From Pedobacter sp. (GTDB lineage: Bacteria; Bacteroidota; Bacteroidia; Sphingobacteriales; Sphingobacteriaceae), in the NCBI GenBank assembly GCA_014377665.1, contig JACMPF010000010.1, positions 1 to 41,488 on the forward strand: 41,488 bases of DNA. The letters are read 5' to 3'. A program made the translations under genes and the position numbers. Each line of letters begins with the position of its first letter. Positions within the stretch are counted from its first letter, which is position 1. Positions 8,766 to 16,095 of the stretch are shown piece by piece. Below the pieces are notes generated by a model. It ran no database searches. It had not been told where the DNA came from and was given only the letters and a program-made list of their open reading frames with translations.

Positions 8766-9614
8766 TTAATCATTAATTAGTAAAGGACCCAAGGCTTTCT
8801 TTAAAAATGCGATGCTTCTTTCTGCCTCGTCAAGTTTACCGCATTCTACACTCAAAAATATTTCTTTGTTTACAGGTTCCAATATTTCAAATACCTTATC
8901 CCAGTTTACCACACCTTCGCCGCATGCGCACCCTACTGGGGTACCAGTTATAGAACCACGTTGCTCAAGGCTTTGCTCCATACTTATATCCTTGGCATGG
9001 ATATGCAAAACTTTATCTTTTACAGCATTCAGTCCATCGTATGGATCTTCAACACCCGCTAAATAGGAGTTTCCGGTATCCCAATTTACACCGATCCATG
9101 GCGAATCTACAAGATTTACTATGCGCATAAGTCCCTCAGCTGTCTTGGTAAACACTCCATGCGGCTCAATACATACATTGATTTGATGACGATTTGCCAC
9201 TAAAGCTGCTTTTGTTAATGTGTATTTCATAACCTGATGTGCAAAATCATCATCCATCCAATCTGGTTTTACCATCTCGTCGGTGTTAACAAACTTTGCG
9301 TTAACAGCGTCTGCAAAAATGATAGCTCTTGTAAGGCGGGTAACTGCTGCTTCGGGCTTCATTAAAGGACTATGACCACTGATACTGCTAACCTTCATTC
9401 CATACTTATCACAAATCTCTTTCATTAAAAGCGTATCTTCTTCCATAGAAAATGAATGAAAATATTCAACCTCACTAAGTAATTCCCAACCGGTATGTAC
9501 CATTGGTTCTACATATTTATACCCTAGTTCCGATGCTAATTTTACACCAGCTTCAAAGCTCATGTCAGAACTTCTGCAGTATTCCATGTTGAGACTAATT
9601 CTAAATTTCGCCAT
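8766..9614 (-). CDS. Sugar phosphate isomerase/epimerase-like TIM-barrel enzyme
   Basis: This 282-residue cytosolic protein belongs to the xylose-isomerase-like TIM-barrel superfamily (AP endonuclease family 2 fold). The expected divalent-metal ligands are all present: E150 in CIEPHG, D179 in NWDTGN, H206 in HIHAKD and E257 in SVECGK. Length and ligand spacing match the epimerase/isomerase group. It is the first gene of the leftward operon. Homologues in 3-keto-glycoside loci of Bacteroidota, such as the B. thetaiotaomicron BT2156-BT2160 region, accompany DUF1080 proteins and oxidoreductases. It lacks a signal peptide while the next three gene products have one, so it should act on an imported product, perhaps delivered by the MFS protein at 1842-3137. 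The exact reaction is not deducible. Confidence 0.87.
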   Translation of the reverse strand: MAKFRISLNMEYCRSSDMSFEAGVKLASELGYKYVEPMVHTGWELLSEVEYFHSFSMEEDTLLMKEICDKYGMKVSSISGHSPLMKPEAAVTRLTRAIIFADAVNAKFVNTDEMVKPDWMDDDFAHQVMKYTLTKAALVANRHQINVCIEPHGVFTKTAEGLMRIVNLVDSPWIGVNWDTGNSYLAGVEDPYDGLNAVKDKVLHIHAKDISMEQSLEQRGSITGTPVGCACGEGVVNWDKVFEILEPVNKEIFLSVECGKLDEAERSIAFLKKALGPLLIND

Positions 9615-9788
9615 TTTTATTAATACAATTAATTTAATATTGTTTGAATTGATTATTAAGCTCGTCTTGCTAGACTATAATCTTTAATCAGAATATTTCG
9701 GACTTAAAATAAAGATAGACTCCTGTATCTGTTAAAAAAATTACCAACACAATATTAAAAGATATACTTTGGCTAATTGTGCATAATG

Positions 9789-9810
9789 TTTCATTGAATG
9801 AAATTGAACA
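9789..9810. promoter_or_regulatory. Candidate operator upstream of the sugar-catabolic operon
   Basis: TTCATT-N7-ATTGAA (arms 9790-9795 and 9803-9808) is an imperfect dyad with one mismatch, flanked by CA exactly as at 1751-1772. It also contains the palindrome TTTCATT-G-AATGAAA (9789-9803). It lies 175 bases upstream of the operon start, rather far for a core operator. It is inferred as a second site for the cluster's AraC-type regulator. Confidence 0.35.
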
Positions 9811-10061
9811 TATTAAAGATCTATTGTTATGTCCGTTCTATCCGAATGTAACTTGGAGCCTGGATTTCAAGACTAAATAGGACAAAACGGAAAACAGAAG
9901 ATCCTGTACAAAATATTACAAACAATACCTTTAAACATAGGTTATTGAGGTAATCGAAATTCTTCCTGATGGGTTCTGCCTGCGATGAACAAACCTTTGA
10001 CTAGGGTACTACTGTGTATAAAAGCAGGCAGGAATCACTTAAACTACATATGAAAAACATA

Positions 10062-10166
10062 GTTGCCGTATCCTTGCCCTATCTTTGAGTTATCATTGCT
10101 GTATCCATGGAGATATAGCAATGATACGGCAACTATATAGTAAGGATATAGCAAGGATACGGCAAC
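10062..10166. repeat. Cluster of short inverted and direct repeats around GATACGGCAAC
   Basis: Two direct copies of a 22-base unit, GATATAGCAA-(T/G)-GATACGGCAAC, lie at 10112-10133 and 10145-10166 and differ at one base. An inverted copy starts the cluster at 10062-10083, with its first 16 bases an exact reverse complement of the last copy. Inside, 10091-10106 and 10111-10126 form a 14-of-16 hairpin with a 4-base loop. The whole region can fold as nested hairpins. Its composition differs from the flanking AT-rich spacer. It may be a REP- or MITE-like element; no transposase gene is nearby. Confidence 0.6.
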
Positions 10167-10273
10167 CCTGAATCTAAGTTGAATTTTATATGTGTTGTAT
10201 ATGGCGTATTATTTTGTTCATAGTAAGTTTACCACATTGACGGGGTCAGTAGCCAAAATAGAGTATATTAATT

Positions 10274-11626
10274 TTATGATTTATTCCAGTTGATTTTTAC
10301 CGTGAAGTACATGAGGCAAGCTACAATTATAAACAGTCCGATACTTCCAAATAATAAGGCCAGATCCTGCAGCTGAATGATAACATAAATAAAGCTGTAA
10401 AAAATGCCCAGTATCGCTGAGAAGACAAAAGCCGTTCTTCTGTTCTGCAAAAATGCGCCGATAAAAGTGCTCACAAGCGTAATGGTTGCTAATGAAGCAA
10501 TTAAGTAAGCAAGGTCAAATCCCACTTGTTCAGAAAATGATAGTAGCATTGTGTAGTAAATGCACATTGCAGCTCCAATTAACAAATAATGGAGTATGCT
10601 CACTGGGGTTTTTCGGAGCAACTCGATAAAAAATAACGAAACAAAGCTTAATAAAATAACCAATATGGCATACTTAGCGGATCTCATGATCTTTTGGTAC
10701 TGATCAACAGGGAGCATAAATTTTACTCCAAACGTAGCTTTTTCCTTTGCATCCTTTTTGATTGAACTACTGTTTCCTTGCCATTGTTGTGGGAAAGGCC
10801 TGTTGAAGTTCGACATTTTCCAATTACCTGAAAATCGCTTGTCGGTTATTTTCCTTTTTACTGGAAGATAGCTTCCAGTAAAACTTGGGTTATTCCACGA
10901 GCCACTAACATCTACGGATGTATTTCTTCCCAGGTGCATGAAGTTTAATTCTCCACTTCCACGTAAGTCGAAACTATATTTAAATTCAATCGCAGAGCTC
11001 TTTTTTTCAGTAAAATTGATCTGAACTGCCAGGCTATTCGCAAATAAATTTTCCGCAGCAAAATCTGGCTCTGCTGTGTAAGCTGTATCACCTATCATAA
11101 CCTTCGGACTATTCTTTAAACCCTTAAAGTCTGTGAGACCGGCAATAATCTTCACTTTATCCCATAATATCATATCCGTATTGATCCCTGATTTCTTAAT
11201 TTCAAGCGAACTGAAACTTCCTTCTATTTGTACAGTGGAGTTATAAACGACTGCATCAAATATTCCCCTATGCAAAATTTCTGGTATTACTTCCGATTTA
11301 ATATTCAAATTTTCCGGTAGAATATACACTGTAGAAATGCCTTCCCGAAATGTAATTTTTCCAGCTGTATCAATTCCTTTCGTGAAAGTTTTTATTGGAA
11401 GTTGCATCACTGGACTTTCTATGAGCTGCGTGCCAGACCATTTGCTGGCAATCTCAGCTGTTGCATCATCCTGATTTTGCTTGCGCTCCGAAATTAAAGA
11501 CTGTACCCAACTTGAAGGTAATAGCAGTATTAGTGTTAATACACCTATTAGGAAAAGTTTGAGGCCTACTGACTCGTTCAGTTGCGCATAAAATGATCTT
11601 GGTTGTTGCGATTGTTGTGTTTCCAT
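10274..11626 (-). CDS. creD: CreD-like inner-membrane protein
   Basis: The 450-residue protein matches the CreD (inner membrane protein) family. It has a cytosolic N-terminus with SFYAQLNESVGLKLFLIGVLTLILLLPSSWV as first membrane segment (about residues 12-42), then a large extracytoplasmic beta-rich region (about 45-310, with ISTVYILPENLNIKSEVIPE and YSFDLRGSGELNFMHLG), and then about five closely spaced C-terminal membrane segments from about residue 315. CreD has been linked to envelope integrity and beta-lactam or colicin tolerance in gamma-proteobacteria; its molecular activity is not known. Here it is the last gene of a three-gene unit with its own regulator, 56 bases downstream of the winged-helix gene. 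That gap contains a copy of the operon's operator, so creD may also be transcribed separately. Confidence 0.9.
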   Translation of the reverse strand: METQQSQQPRSFYAQLNESVGLKLFLIGVLTLILLLPSSWVQSLISERKQNQDDATAEIASKWSGTQLIESPVMQLPIKTFTKGIDTAGKITFREGISTVYILPENLNIKSEVIPEILHRGIFDAVVYNSTVQIEGSFSSLEIKKSGINTDMILWDKVKIIAGLTDFKGLKNSPKVMIGDTAYTAEPDFAAENLFANSLAVQINFTEKKSSAIEFKYSFDLRGSGELNFMHLGRNTSVDVSGSWNNPSFTGSYLPVKRKITDKRFSGNWKMSNFNRPFPQQWQGNSSSIKKDAKEKATFGVKFMLPVDQYQKIMRSAKYAILVILLSFVSLFFIELLRKTPVSILHYLLIGAAMCIYYTMLLSFSEQVGFDLAYLIASLATITLVSTFIGAFLQNRRTAFVFSAILGIFYSFIYVIIQLQDLALLFGSIGLFIIVACLMYFTVKINWNKS

Positions 11627-11646
11627 AATATTTAAGAATTAAAAAG

Positions 11647-11665
11647 TACTTTGTATCTCAAAGTA
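11647..11665. promoter_or_regulatory. Perfect inverted repeat upstream of creD, candidate operator
   Basis: TACTTTG-N5-CAAAGTA is a perfect 7-5-7 inverted repeat 20 bases upstream of the creD start. The same arms and spacing recur at 12607-12625 before the first gene of the operon. One arm resembles a -7 promoter element on the minus strand, so binding would be expected to block transcription. It is inferred to be the target of the winged-helix protein at 11683-11982. Confidence 0.68.
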
Positions 11666-11682
11666 TATTTGTAAAAAAATTA

Positions 11683-11982
11683 CTATTTCTGTTGTTTAAT
11701 TAAATTTTCAAGTGCTTGAAGGTGCATCCTAAAAGCTTTTCTCCCATTTTCAGTTGCAGCGTAGGTGGTGTTCGGCTTTCTGCCAAGAAAGGATTTGTGC
11801 ACAATGATGTATTTTTCCTTTTCAAGGGCCTTGAGATGGGATGCGAGGTTGCCATCGGTTACGCTCAGCAACTCTTTCAGCGAGTTAAAGTCGTAGTTTT
11901 CATTGGCAACCAGTACACTCATAATTTGAAGCCTGATCCTATTCTCAAATGCTTTATCAAAATTATCTAATGCTGACTTCAC
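11683..11982 (-). CDS. Winged-helix transcriptional regulator (MarR/ArsR-like, single domain)
   Basis: This small 99-residue DNA-binding protein starts with a helix and MSVLVANENYDFNSLKELL. The recognition region is VTDGNLASHLKALEKEKYIIVHK, followed by a wing (FLGRKPNTTYAATENGRKAF) and a C-terminal helix. This is the compact winged-helix type found beside creD in many Bacteroidota. The start is GTG at 11982, overlapping the stop of the upstream gene by four bases (GTGA), which indicates translational coupling. It probably represses its own operon through the TACTTTG-N5-CAAAGTA sites at 12607-12625 and 11647-11665. No effector-binding domain is present, so the signal may come from the membrane partner encoded just upstream. 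Confidence 0.88.
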   Translation of the reverse strand: MKSALDNFDKAFENRIRLQIMSVLVANENYDFNSLKELLSVTDGNLASHLKALEKEKYIIVHKSFLGRKPNTTYAATENGRKAFRMHLQALENLIKQQK

Positions 11983-12599
11983 TTATCGTATCTAAAATGC
12001 ATAATTGAACCATAAATGATATGCAGTACTCCAAACCCGATCGTCCAGAAAAAAATTCCGAATCCAGGAAGGCAAGCAGCAATGAGCCCTAGCGTGATCT
12101 CATATATACCTAGCCATTTAACATCAGTAAATGTATAATGACTGCCCGCCACCAATGCCAGGCCATAGAAAATTAATGTAGCAGGGGCGATGATCCCGAA
12201 ATAGCCCCGTAACAGAAGTATAAGTATCAAAATCCCACCAGTAACTAAAGGGATCGCCATATTGACAAGTAGCTTTTTACTGCTGGGGTTCCAAACTTTT
12301 TCGCCCTTAATTTTTGCCTTGCGAACAGTAAGCAAAATACCGGTGCTCAGTGATAAAACCAATACCACAATCGCAATAAAAAATAACTGCAGAACAACGG
12401 CTTCTTCATTCACATAGTGATCTCCGTAATCTAAACCACCAGTAGTGCCATAAACCAGATAATATGCTAAGCAAGCACCAACTAGTGCATATACCCCTGC
12501 CAAAATTCCCGAGAGCCCACTTAAGGATATGAACTTAGCTGAGCGCTCCATCAGGTTCCTGATGGAATTAAGTTCAGAATAGATGTCTTGATCTTGCAT
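11979..12599 (-). CDS. Membrane protein of unknown function, first gene of the creD operon
   Basis: The protein has 206 residues. A short N-terminal cytosolic helix (QDIYSELNSIRNLMERSAKF) is followed by about six hydrophobic segments arranged in pairs (around residues 27-50, 68-92, 110-132, 135-155, 160-178 and 180-198). I do not recognise a catalytic motif. Proteins of this layout are usual partners of the small winged-helix regulator and CreD in Bacteroidota. The coupling of its stop codon to the regulator's GTG start suggests stoichiometric production, so it could be a sensor or anchor for the regulator; that is inference. A perfect inverted repeat (12607-12625) lies 7 bases upstream of the ATG. 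Confidence 0.78.
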   Translation of the reverse strand: MQDQDIYSELNSIRNLMERSAKFISLSGLSGILAGVYALVGACLAYYLVYGTTGGLDYGDHYVNEEAVVLQLFFIAIVVLVLSLSTGILLTVRKAKIKGEKVWNPSSKKLLVNMAIPLVTGGILILILLLRGYFGIIAPATLIFYGLALVAGSHYTFTDVKWLGIYEITLGLIAACLPGFGIFFWTIGFGVLHIIYGSIMHFRYDK

Positions 12600-12606
12600 A
12601 AGAAAG

Positions 12607-12625
12607 TACTTTGTTATTCAAAGTA
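12607..12625. promoter_or_regulatory. Perfect inverted repeat at the creD-operon promoter, candidate operator
   Basis: TACTTTG-N5-CAAAGTA is perfect and has the same arms and spacing as the site before creD at 11647-11665; only the 5-base spacer differs (TTATT here, TATCT there). It ends 7 bases before the start of the first gene. Its closeness to the start, plus an arm that resembles a -7 element, fits autorepression by the winged-helix regulator. Confidence 0.7.
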
Positions 12626-12738
12626 AAGTATAAATTTTCAGTTGTGCAAGCTGCAACATAAAATTCCCAGCAATATTACTTAGATATTAATCTTCTATCA
12701 GGATTGATACTCAAGTACAACCTCATCTTAATAGCGAC

Positions 12739-12802
12739 TTAACACACGCTTAACGTGATCCGGAGACCTTTGCCAAAAATAGTGTGTGTTAAACTAAAGT
12801 TG
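12739..12802 (+). promoter_or_regulatory. Possible promoter and flanking inverted repeat upstream of the SusC gene
   Basis: A 9-base inverted repeat, TTAACACAC (12739-12747) and GTGTGTTAA (12784-12792), flanks a possible -33 TTTG (12769-12772). It is followed by TAAAGTTG (12795-12802), one base off TAnnTTTG, with a 22-base spacer. The ATG is at 12819. The inverted repeat could be an operator. The -7 match is imperfect, so confidence is limited. Confidence 0.35.
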
Positions 12803-12818
12803 TAATAAACAGATCAAC

Positions 12819-15800
12819 ATGAATAAAACTTTTACTAAAGAAATGCAGTGGACAAGGATGCTAAAATACGGGTTATGCATTTTTGCTGCATCAGTTTTCC
12901 AGATGCCACAGCCAGTATTTGCTTCAGAGAATACGCTATTTACAAAAGGCTTCTTCCAGGAAACAGTTACAGTTAAAGGAACTGTAATAGATGATAAGGA
13001 TGGCCAGCCAATTCCGGGAGCTACCATTACCGACAATCTCCGTAAGGTATTGGGCACTACTAATGGAAATGGTGAATACAGTATCAAAGTACTAGCAGGA
13101 ACAGAGATTTCTTTTTACATGATCGGTTACTCAACAGTAAAGCAAACTGCAGCTGCGGGACAAGATAAATTGGTGATCAGATTTAAAGAATCAGTTAATG
13201 ATCTAAATGAAGTTGTGGTCACAGCTCTCGGAATCAAAAGAGAAGAGAAGTCATTGGGTTACGCAGTTACCAAAATTGACAGCACTCAATTAACGGAAGC
13301 AGTTTCCAGTAACTGGACAGATGCTTTGTCTGGTAAAGTTGCAGGTTTAAACCTGGTAAGGTCTAATGGTGGACCTGCCGGATCGAATAAAATTATTCTG
13401 CGTGGTGAAAATAATCTTACCGGTGATAACGAAGCGCTAATCGTATTGGACGGAGTTGTTATTAACAATAGTAGTGGTAGACGTACTGCCAATGCATCGG
13501 ATGCAACATACGGAACAGGCAGTGACAACATGCCCGCAGATTATGGTAGTAATCTGAATGATATTAATCCAGAGGATATCGAAAGCGTTACCGTATTAAA
13601 GGGGCCGGGCGCTTCTGCACTCTATGGTCAGCGCGGTGCCAATGGAGCAGTTATCATCACTACAAAATCAGGTAATCCAAATAAAAAGAAACTGGGTATT
13701 AAGTTTACTTCAAATGGTTCAATTGAGGAGGTTAACCGATGGCCGGATATGCAATATGAATACGGACAAGGTCTGGACGGTGCTGCGCACTATTCTTACG
13801 GAGCCGGTCTGGATGGTGGAAGTACAAGTGGAACAAGTTCCGCTTATGGGCCACGTTTCGACGGACAAAGCTTTTTTCAATATGATCCTGCAACTCAGGC
13901 ACAGGGCACGGTAAGAACGCCTTGGGTGCCTTATGAGAATCAGATCAGACAGTTCTTTGAAAAAGGATATAATCTAACTAACTCTTTAACTTTGGATGGA
14001 GCCTATAAAAATACTAATGGGAGGCTCTCGGTAACACACCTGGAAAATACCTGGATTGTTCCAAATACAGGGATGGAGCGTACCTCGCTTTCCTTATCCG
14101 TAAATTCTAAAATTACTAAGAAGTTAAACATATCTGCTAAGGCAAGTTATAACAACAGGTATAGTGATAACCTTCCGGGCAATGGGTATGGTAACCAGTC
14201 ATTAATGTACTGGTTCATTTTCTGGCAGCCAAGTGCCGATCTTAATTGGTTGAAGAATTATTGGGTAAATGGGCAGGAAGGTAAATTAATAAAATATCCT
14301 TTTAGCTCTTTTCCTGAAAATCCGTATGCCATCTCGAATGAGTTCATTAATAGAACTGGTCGCCATGGCTTGACAGCAAGTCTTCAGGCAACATATCAAC
14401 TTACCAAAGATTTAAACGTATTGTTACGTAGCACTGCAGATCTTTCCTCCGAAAAGCGTGGTCAGGAACGTCCTTATGATGCGGGTAGTAGACTTCCACA
14501 GGGGTCATACCGTACTCAAAATATCTACGGACAAGAAACGAACAACGATTTCTTAATTACTTACAATAAGAAAGTAACGAGCGACTTTGGTCTTGTTGCA
14601 ACAGTAGGAGGAAGTCAGCTTAAAAATAAATATAACAAGAGGGATTTAAGAGCGGACGGTTTGAGAACGCCCGGTTTATACAGATTAGAAAATAACTTAT
14701 ATCCATTGATTTCTATTCCAGATACCAGCCGATACCGCATTAACAGTTTCTATGGGTTGTTGTCGTTAAGTCTTAAAGATTATTTATTCCTGGATGTAAC
14801 AGGAAGACAAGATTGGAACAGTGTTTTGGCAACTCCTACAAGGACAGACAATGTTGGTTTCTTTTATCCATCGGCGAGTTTGAGTTTTGTCTTGTCAGAT
14901 TATTTCAAGTTACCAACTGCGGTTAATTTCGCAAAGTTGAGGGCATCTGCATCGCAGGTTGGCAGTGGTACCAGTATTCCTTACAGAACGGCCTATACTT
15001 ATGGGCTGGCAGCTAACGGAACTTTCCCGGACAGCTCATTGACAAATCCTGGCTTGCTTCCTAATCCTAACCTTAAACCACTTAAAACCATCACTTATGA
15101 ATTTGGTGCTGATTTAAGATTTCTTAAGGGCAGAATCGGAATGGATGTTGCTTATTATGTAGGTAACACAAAAAACCAGATTCTTACACGTATTGTAGAC
15201 CGTTCATCGGGTTATAACTCTGCAGTTATTAATGCAGGTCAGGTGAATAACACTGGTATCGAAGTTGCCTTAAATGGTATTCCAGTACAAAATAAAGAGG
15301 GGTTTACCTGGAGTACTTACATGACATTTGCTTCCAATAAGAACCTTATCAAATCTTTACCAGACAGTTCTATCGTTATAGGCTTAGGCCCTGTTGGTGG
15401 TGGACAAATCGTCGCGAAAGTAGGCGGTAGTATGGGTGATCTTTATGGTAGAGGCTACGAAAGGGCTCCGGATGGTCAAGTTGTGTACGACGAAGCTACA
15501 GGCTGGGCTAAGATTACCACCGATGTAATTAAGATTGGTAATACGATTCCCAAGTTTAAATTCAGTGTAGGTAATAATTTTAGTTACAAACGCCTAAGCT
15601 TAAATGTGCTGTTTGATGCCCAAATGGGTGCTGTAGCCCACTCGCTGCTAAACTATAAAATGGTGGAACAGGGTAAACTGAAAAGTACGCTTCCTGGTCG
15701 TTACAATGGTATCATTGGTAAAGGGGTTATTAAAAATGCCGATGGGTCATATCGTCCAAATGACGTGATCACTTACGAAATTGATGATTACTACCGTTCA

Positions 15801-16085
15801 CAAATGGGGTCAGATAATGCAGAAGGAAGTACGTTCAGTACGGATTTCATTAAGTTCCGCGAAGCTAGCTTAAGTTACAAATTAAGCAGCAAATTGCTTA
15901 GAAATACCGGACTATCGTCAGTTTCTCTGGGTGTTTACGGGCGTAACCTATTCATCTGGTCTCCATGGCCAATGTTCGATCCTGAGTTCGGTACCCTTAG
16001 CGGAAATGATATTGTGAGGGGCTTCGAGGTGGGCCAGTTTCCATCTACCAGAAGCTATGGATTTAATTTAGTTGTAGGCATTTAA
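12819..16085 (+). CDS. SusC/RagA-type TonB-dependent outer-membrane transporter
   Basis: This 1088-residue protein starts with a long signal region (MLKYGLCIFAASVFQMPQPV, cleavage near VFAS). A carboxypeptidase-regulatory-like domain follows (about residues 50-125, VKGTVIDDKDGQPIPGATI). Next come the SusC hallmark LNEVVVTALGIKREEKSLGY and the TonB plug (about 140-285, with LIVLDGVVINN and VTVLKGPGASALYGQRGANG). The rest is a beta-barrel ending in SYGFNLVVGI. It would import a large or complexed substrate across the outer membrane with the SusD partner encoded 10 bases downstream. No sigma/anti-sigma pair or other PUL regulator is adjacent. The downstream phosphoesterase suggests the ligand is phosphorylated rather than a plain glycan. 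The family assignment is secure; the substrate is inferred. Confidence 0.96.
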   Translation: MNKTFTKEMQWTRMLKYGLCIFAASVFQMPQPVFASENTLFTKGFFQETVTVKGTVIDDKDGQPIPGATITDNLRKVLGTTNGNGEYSIKVLAGTEISFYMIGYSTVKQTAAAGQDKLVIRFKESVNDLNEVVVTALGIKREEKSLGYAVTKIDSTQLTEAVSSNWTDALSGKVAGLNLVRSNGGPAGSNKIILRGENNLTGDNEALIVLDGVVINNSSGRRTANASDATYGTGSDNMPADYGSNLNDINPEDIESVTVLKGPGASALYGQRGANGAVIITTKSGNPNKKKLGIKFTSNGSIEEVNRWPDMQYEYGQGLDGAAHYSYGAGLDGGSTSGTSSAYGPRFDGQSFFQYDPATQAQGTVRTPWVPYENQIRQFFEKGYNLTNSLTLDGAYKNTNGRLSVTHLENTWIVPNTGMERTSLSLSVNSKITKKLNISAKASYNNRYSDNLPGNGYGNQSLMYWFIFWQPSADLNWLKNYWVNGQEGKLIKYPFSSFPENPYAISNEFINRTGRHGLTASLQATYQLTKDLNVLLRSTADLSSEKRGQERPYDAGSRLPQGSYRTQNIYGQETNNDFLITYNKKVTSDFGLVATVGGSQLKNKYNKRDLRADGLRTPGLYRLENNLYPLISIPDTSRYRINSFYGLLSLSLKDYLFLDVTGRQDWNSVLATPTRTDNVGFFYPSASLSFVLSDYFKLPTAVNFAKLRASASQVGSGTSIPYRTAYTYGLAANGTFPDSSLTNPGLLPNPNLKPLKTITYEFGADLRFLKGRIGMDVAYYVGNTKNQILTRIVDRSSGYNSAVINAGQVNNTGIEVALNGIPVQNKEGFTWSTYMTFASNKNLIKSLPDSSIVIGLGPVGGGQIVAKVGGSMGDLYGRGYERAPDGQVVYDEATGWAKITTDVIKIGNTIPKFKFSVGNNFSYKRLSLNVLFDAQMGAVAHSLLNYKMVEQGKLKSTLPGRYNGIIGKGVIKNADGSYRPNDVITYEIDDYYRSQMGSDNAEGSTFSTDFIKFREASLSYKLSSKLLRNTGLSSVSLGVYGRNLFIWSPWPMFDPEFGTLSGNDIVRGFEVGQFPSTRSYGFNLVVGI

Positions 16086-16095
16086 TTTTTCGACC

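Larger units (their letters stand above)
9615..10273. other. 659-base intergenic region without a gene
   Basis: No credible coding frame is seen on either strand. The region holds a candidate operator (9789-9810) upstream of the sugar operon, an inverted pair CTGCCTGC/GCAGGCAG (9976-9983 and 10024-10031), and the repeat cluster at 10062-10166. The rest is AT-rich sequence without structure that I recognise. It separates the sugar operon (leftward, starting at 9614) from the 3' end of creD. Confidence 0.6.

Noticed and set aside
10062-10166. Possible CRISPR array
   Set aside because: There are only two direct copies plus one inverted copy, with unequal spacing, spacers too short and no cas genes. 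It is a dispersed-repeat type element rather than an array.
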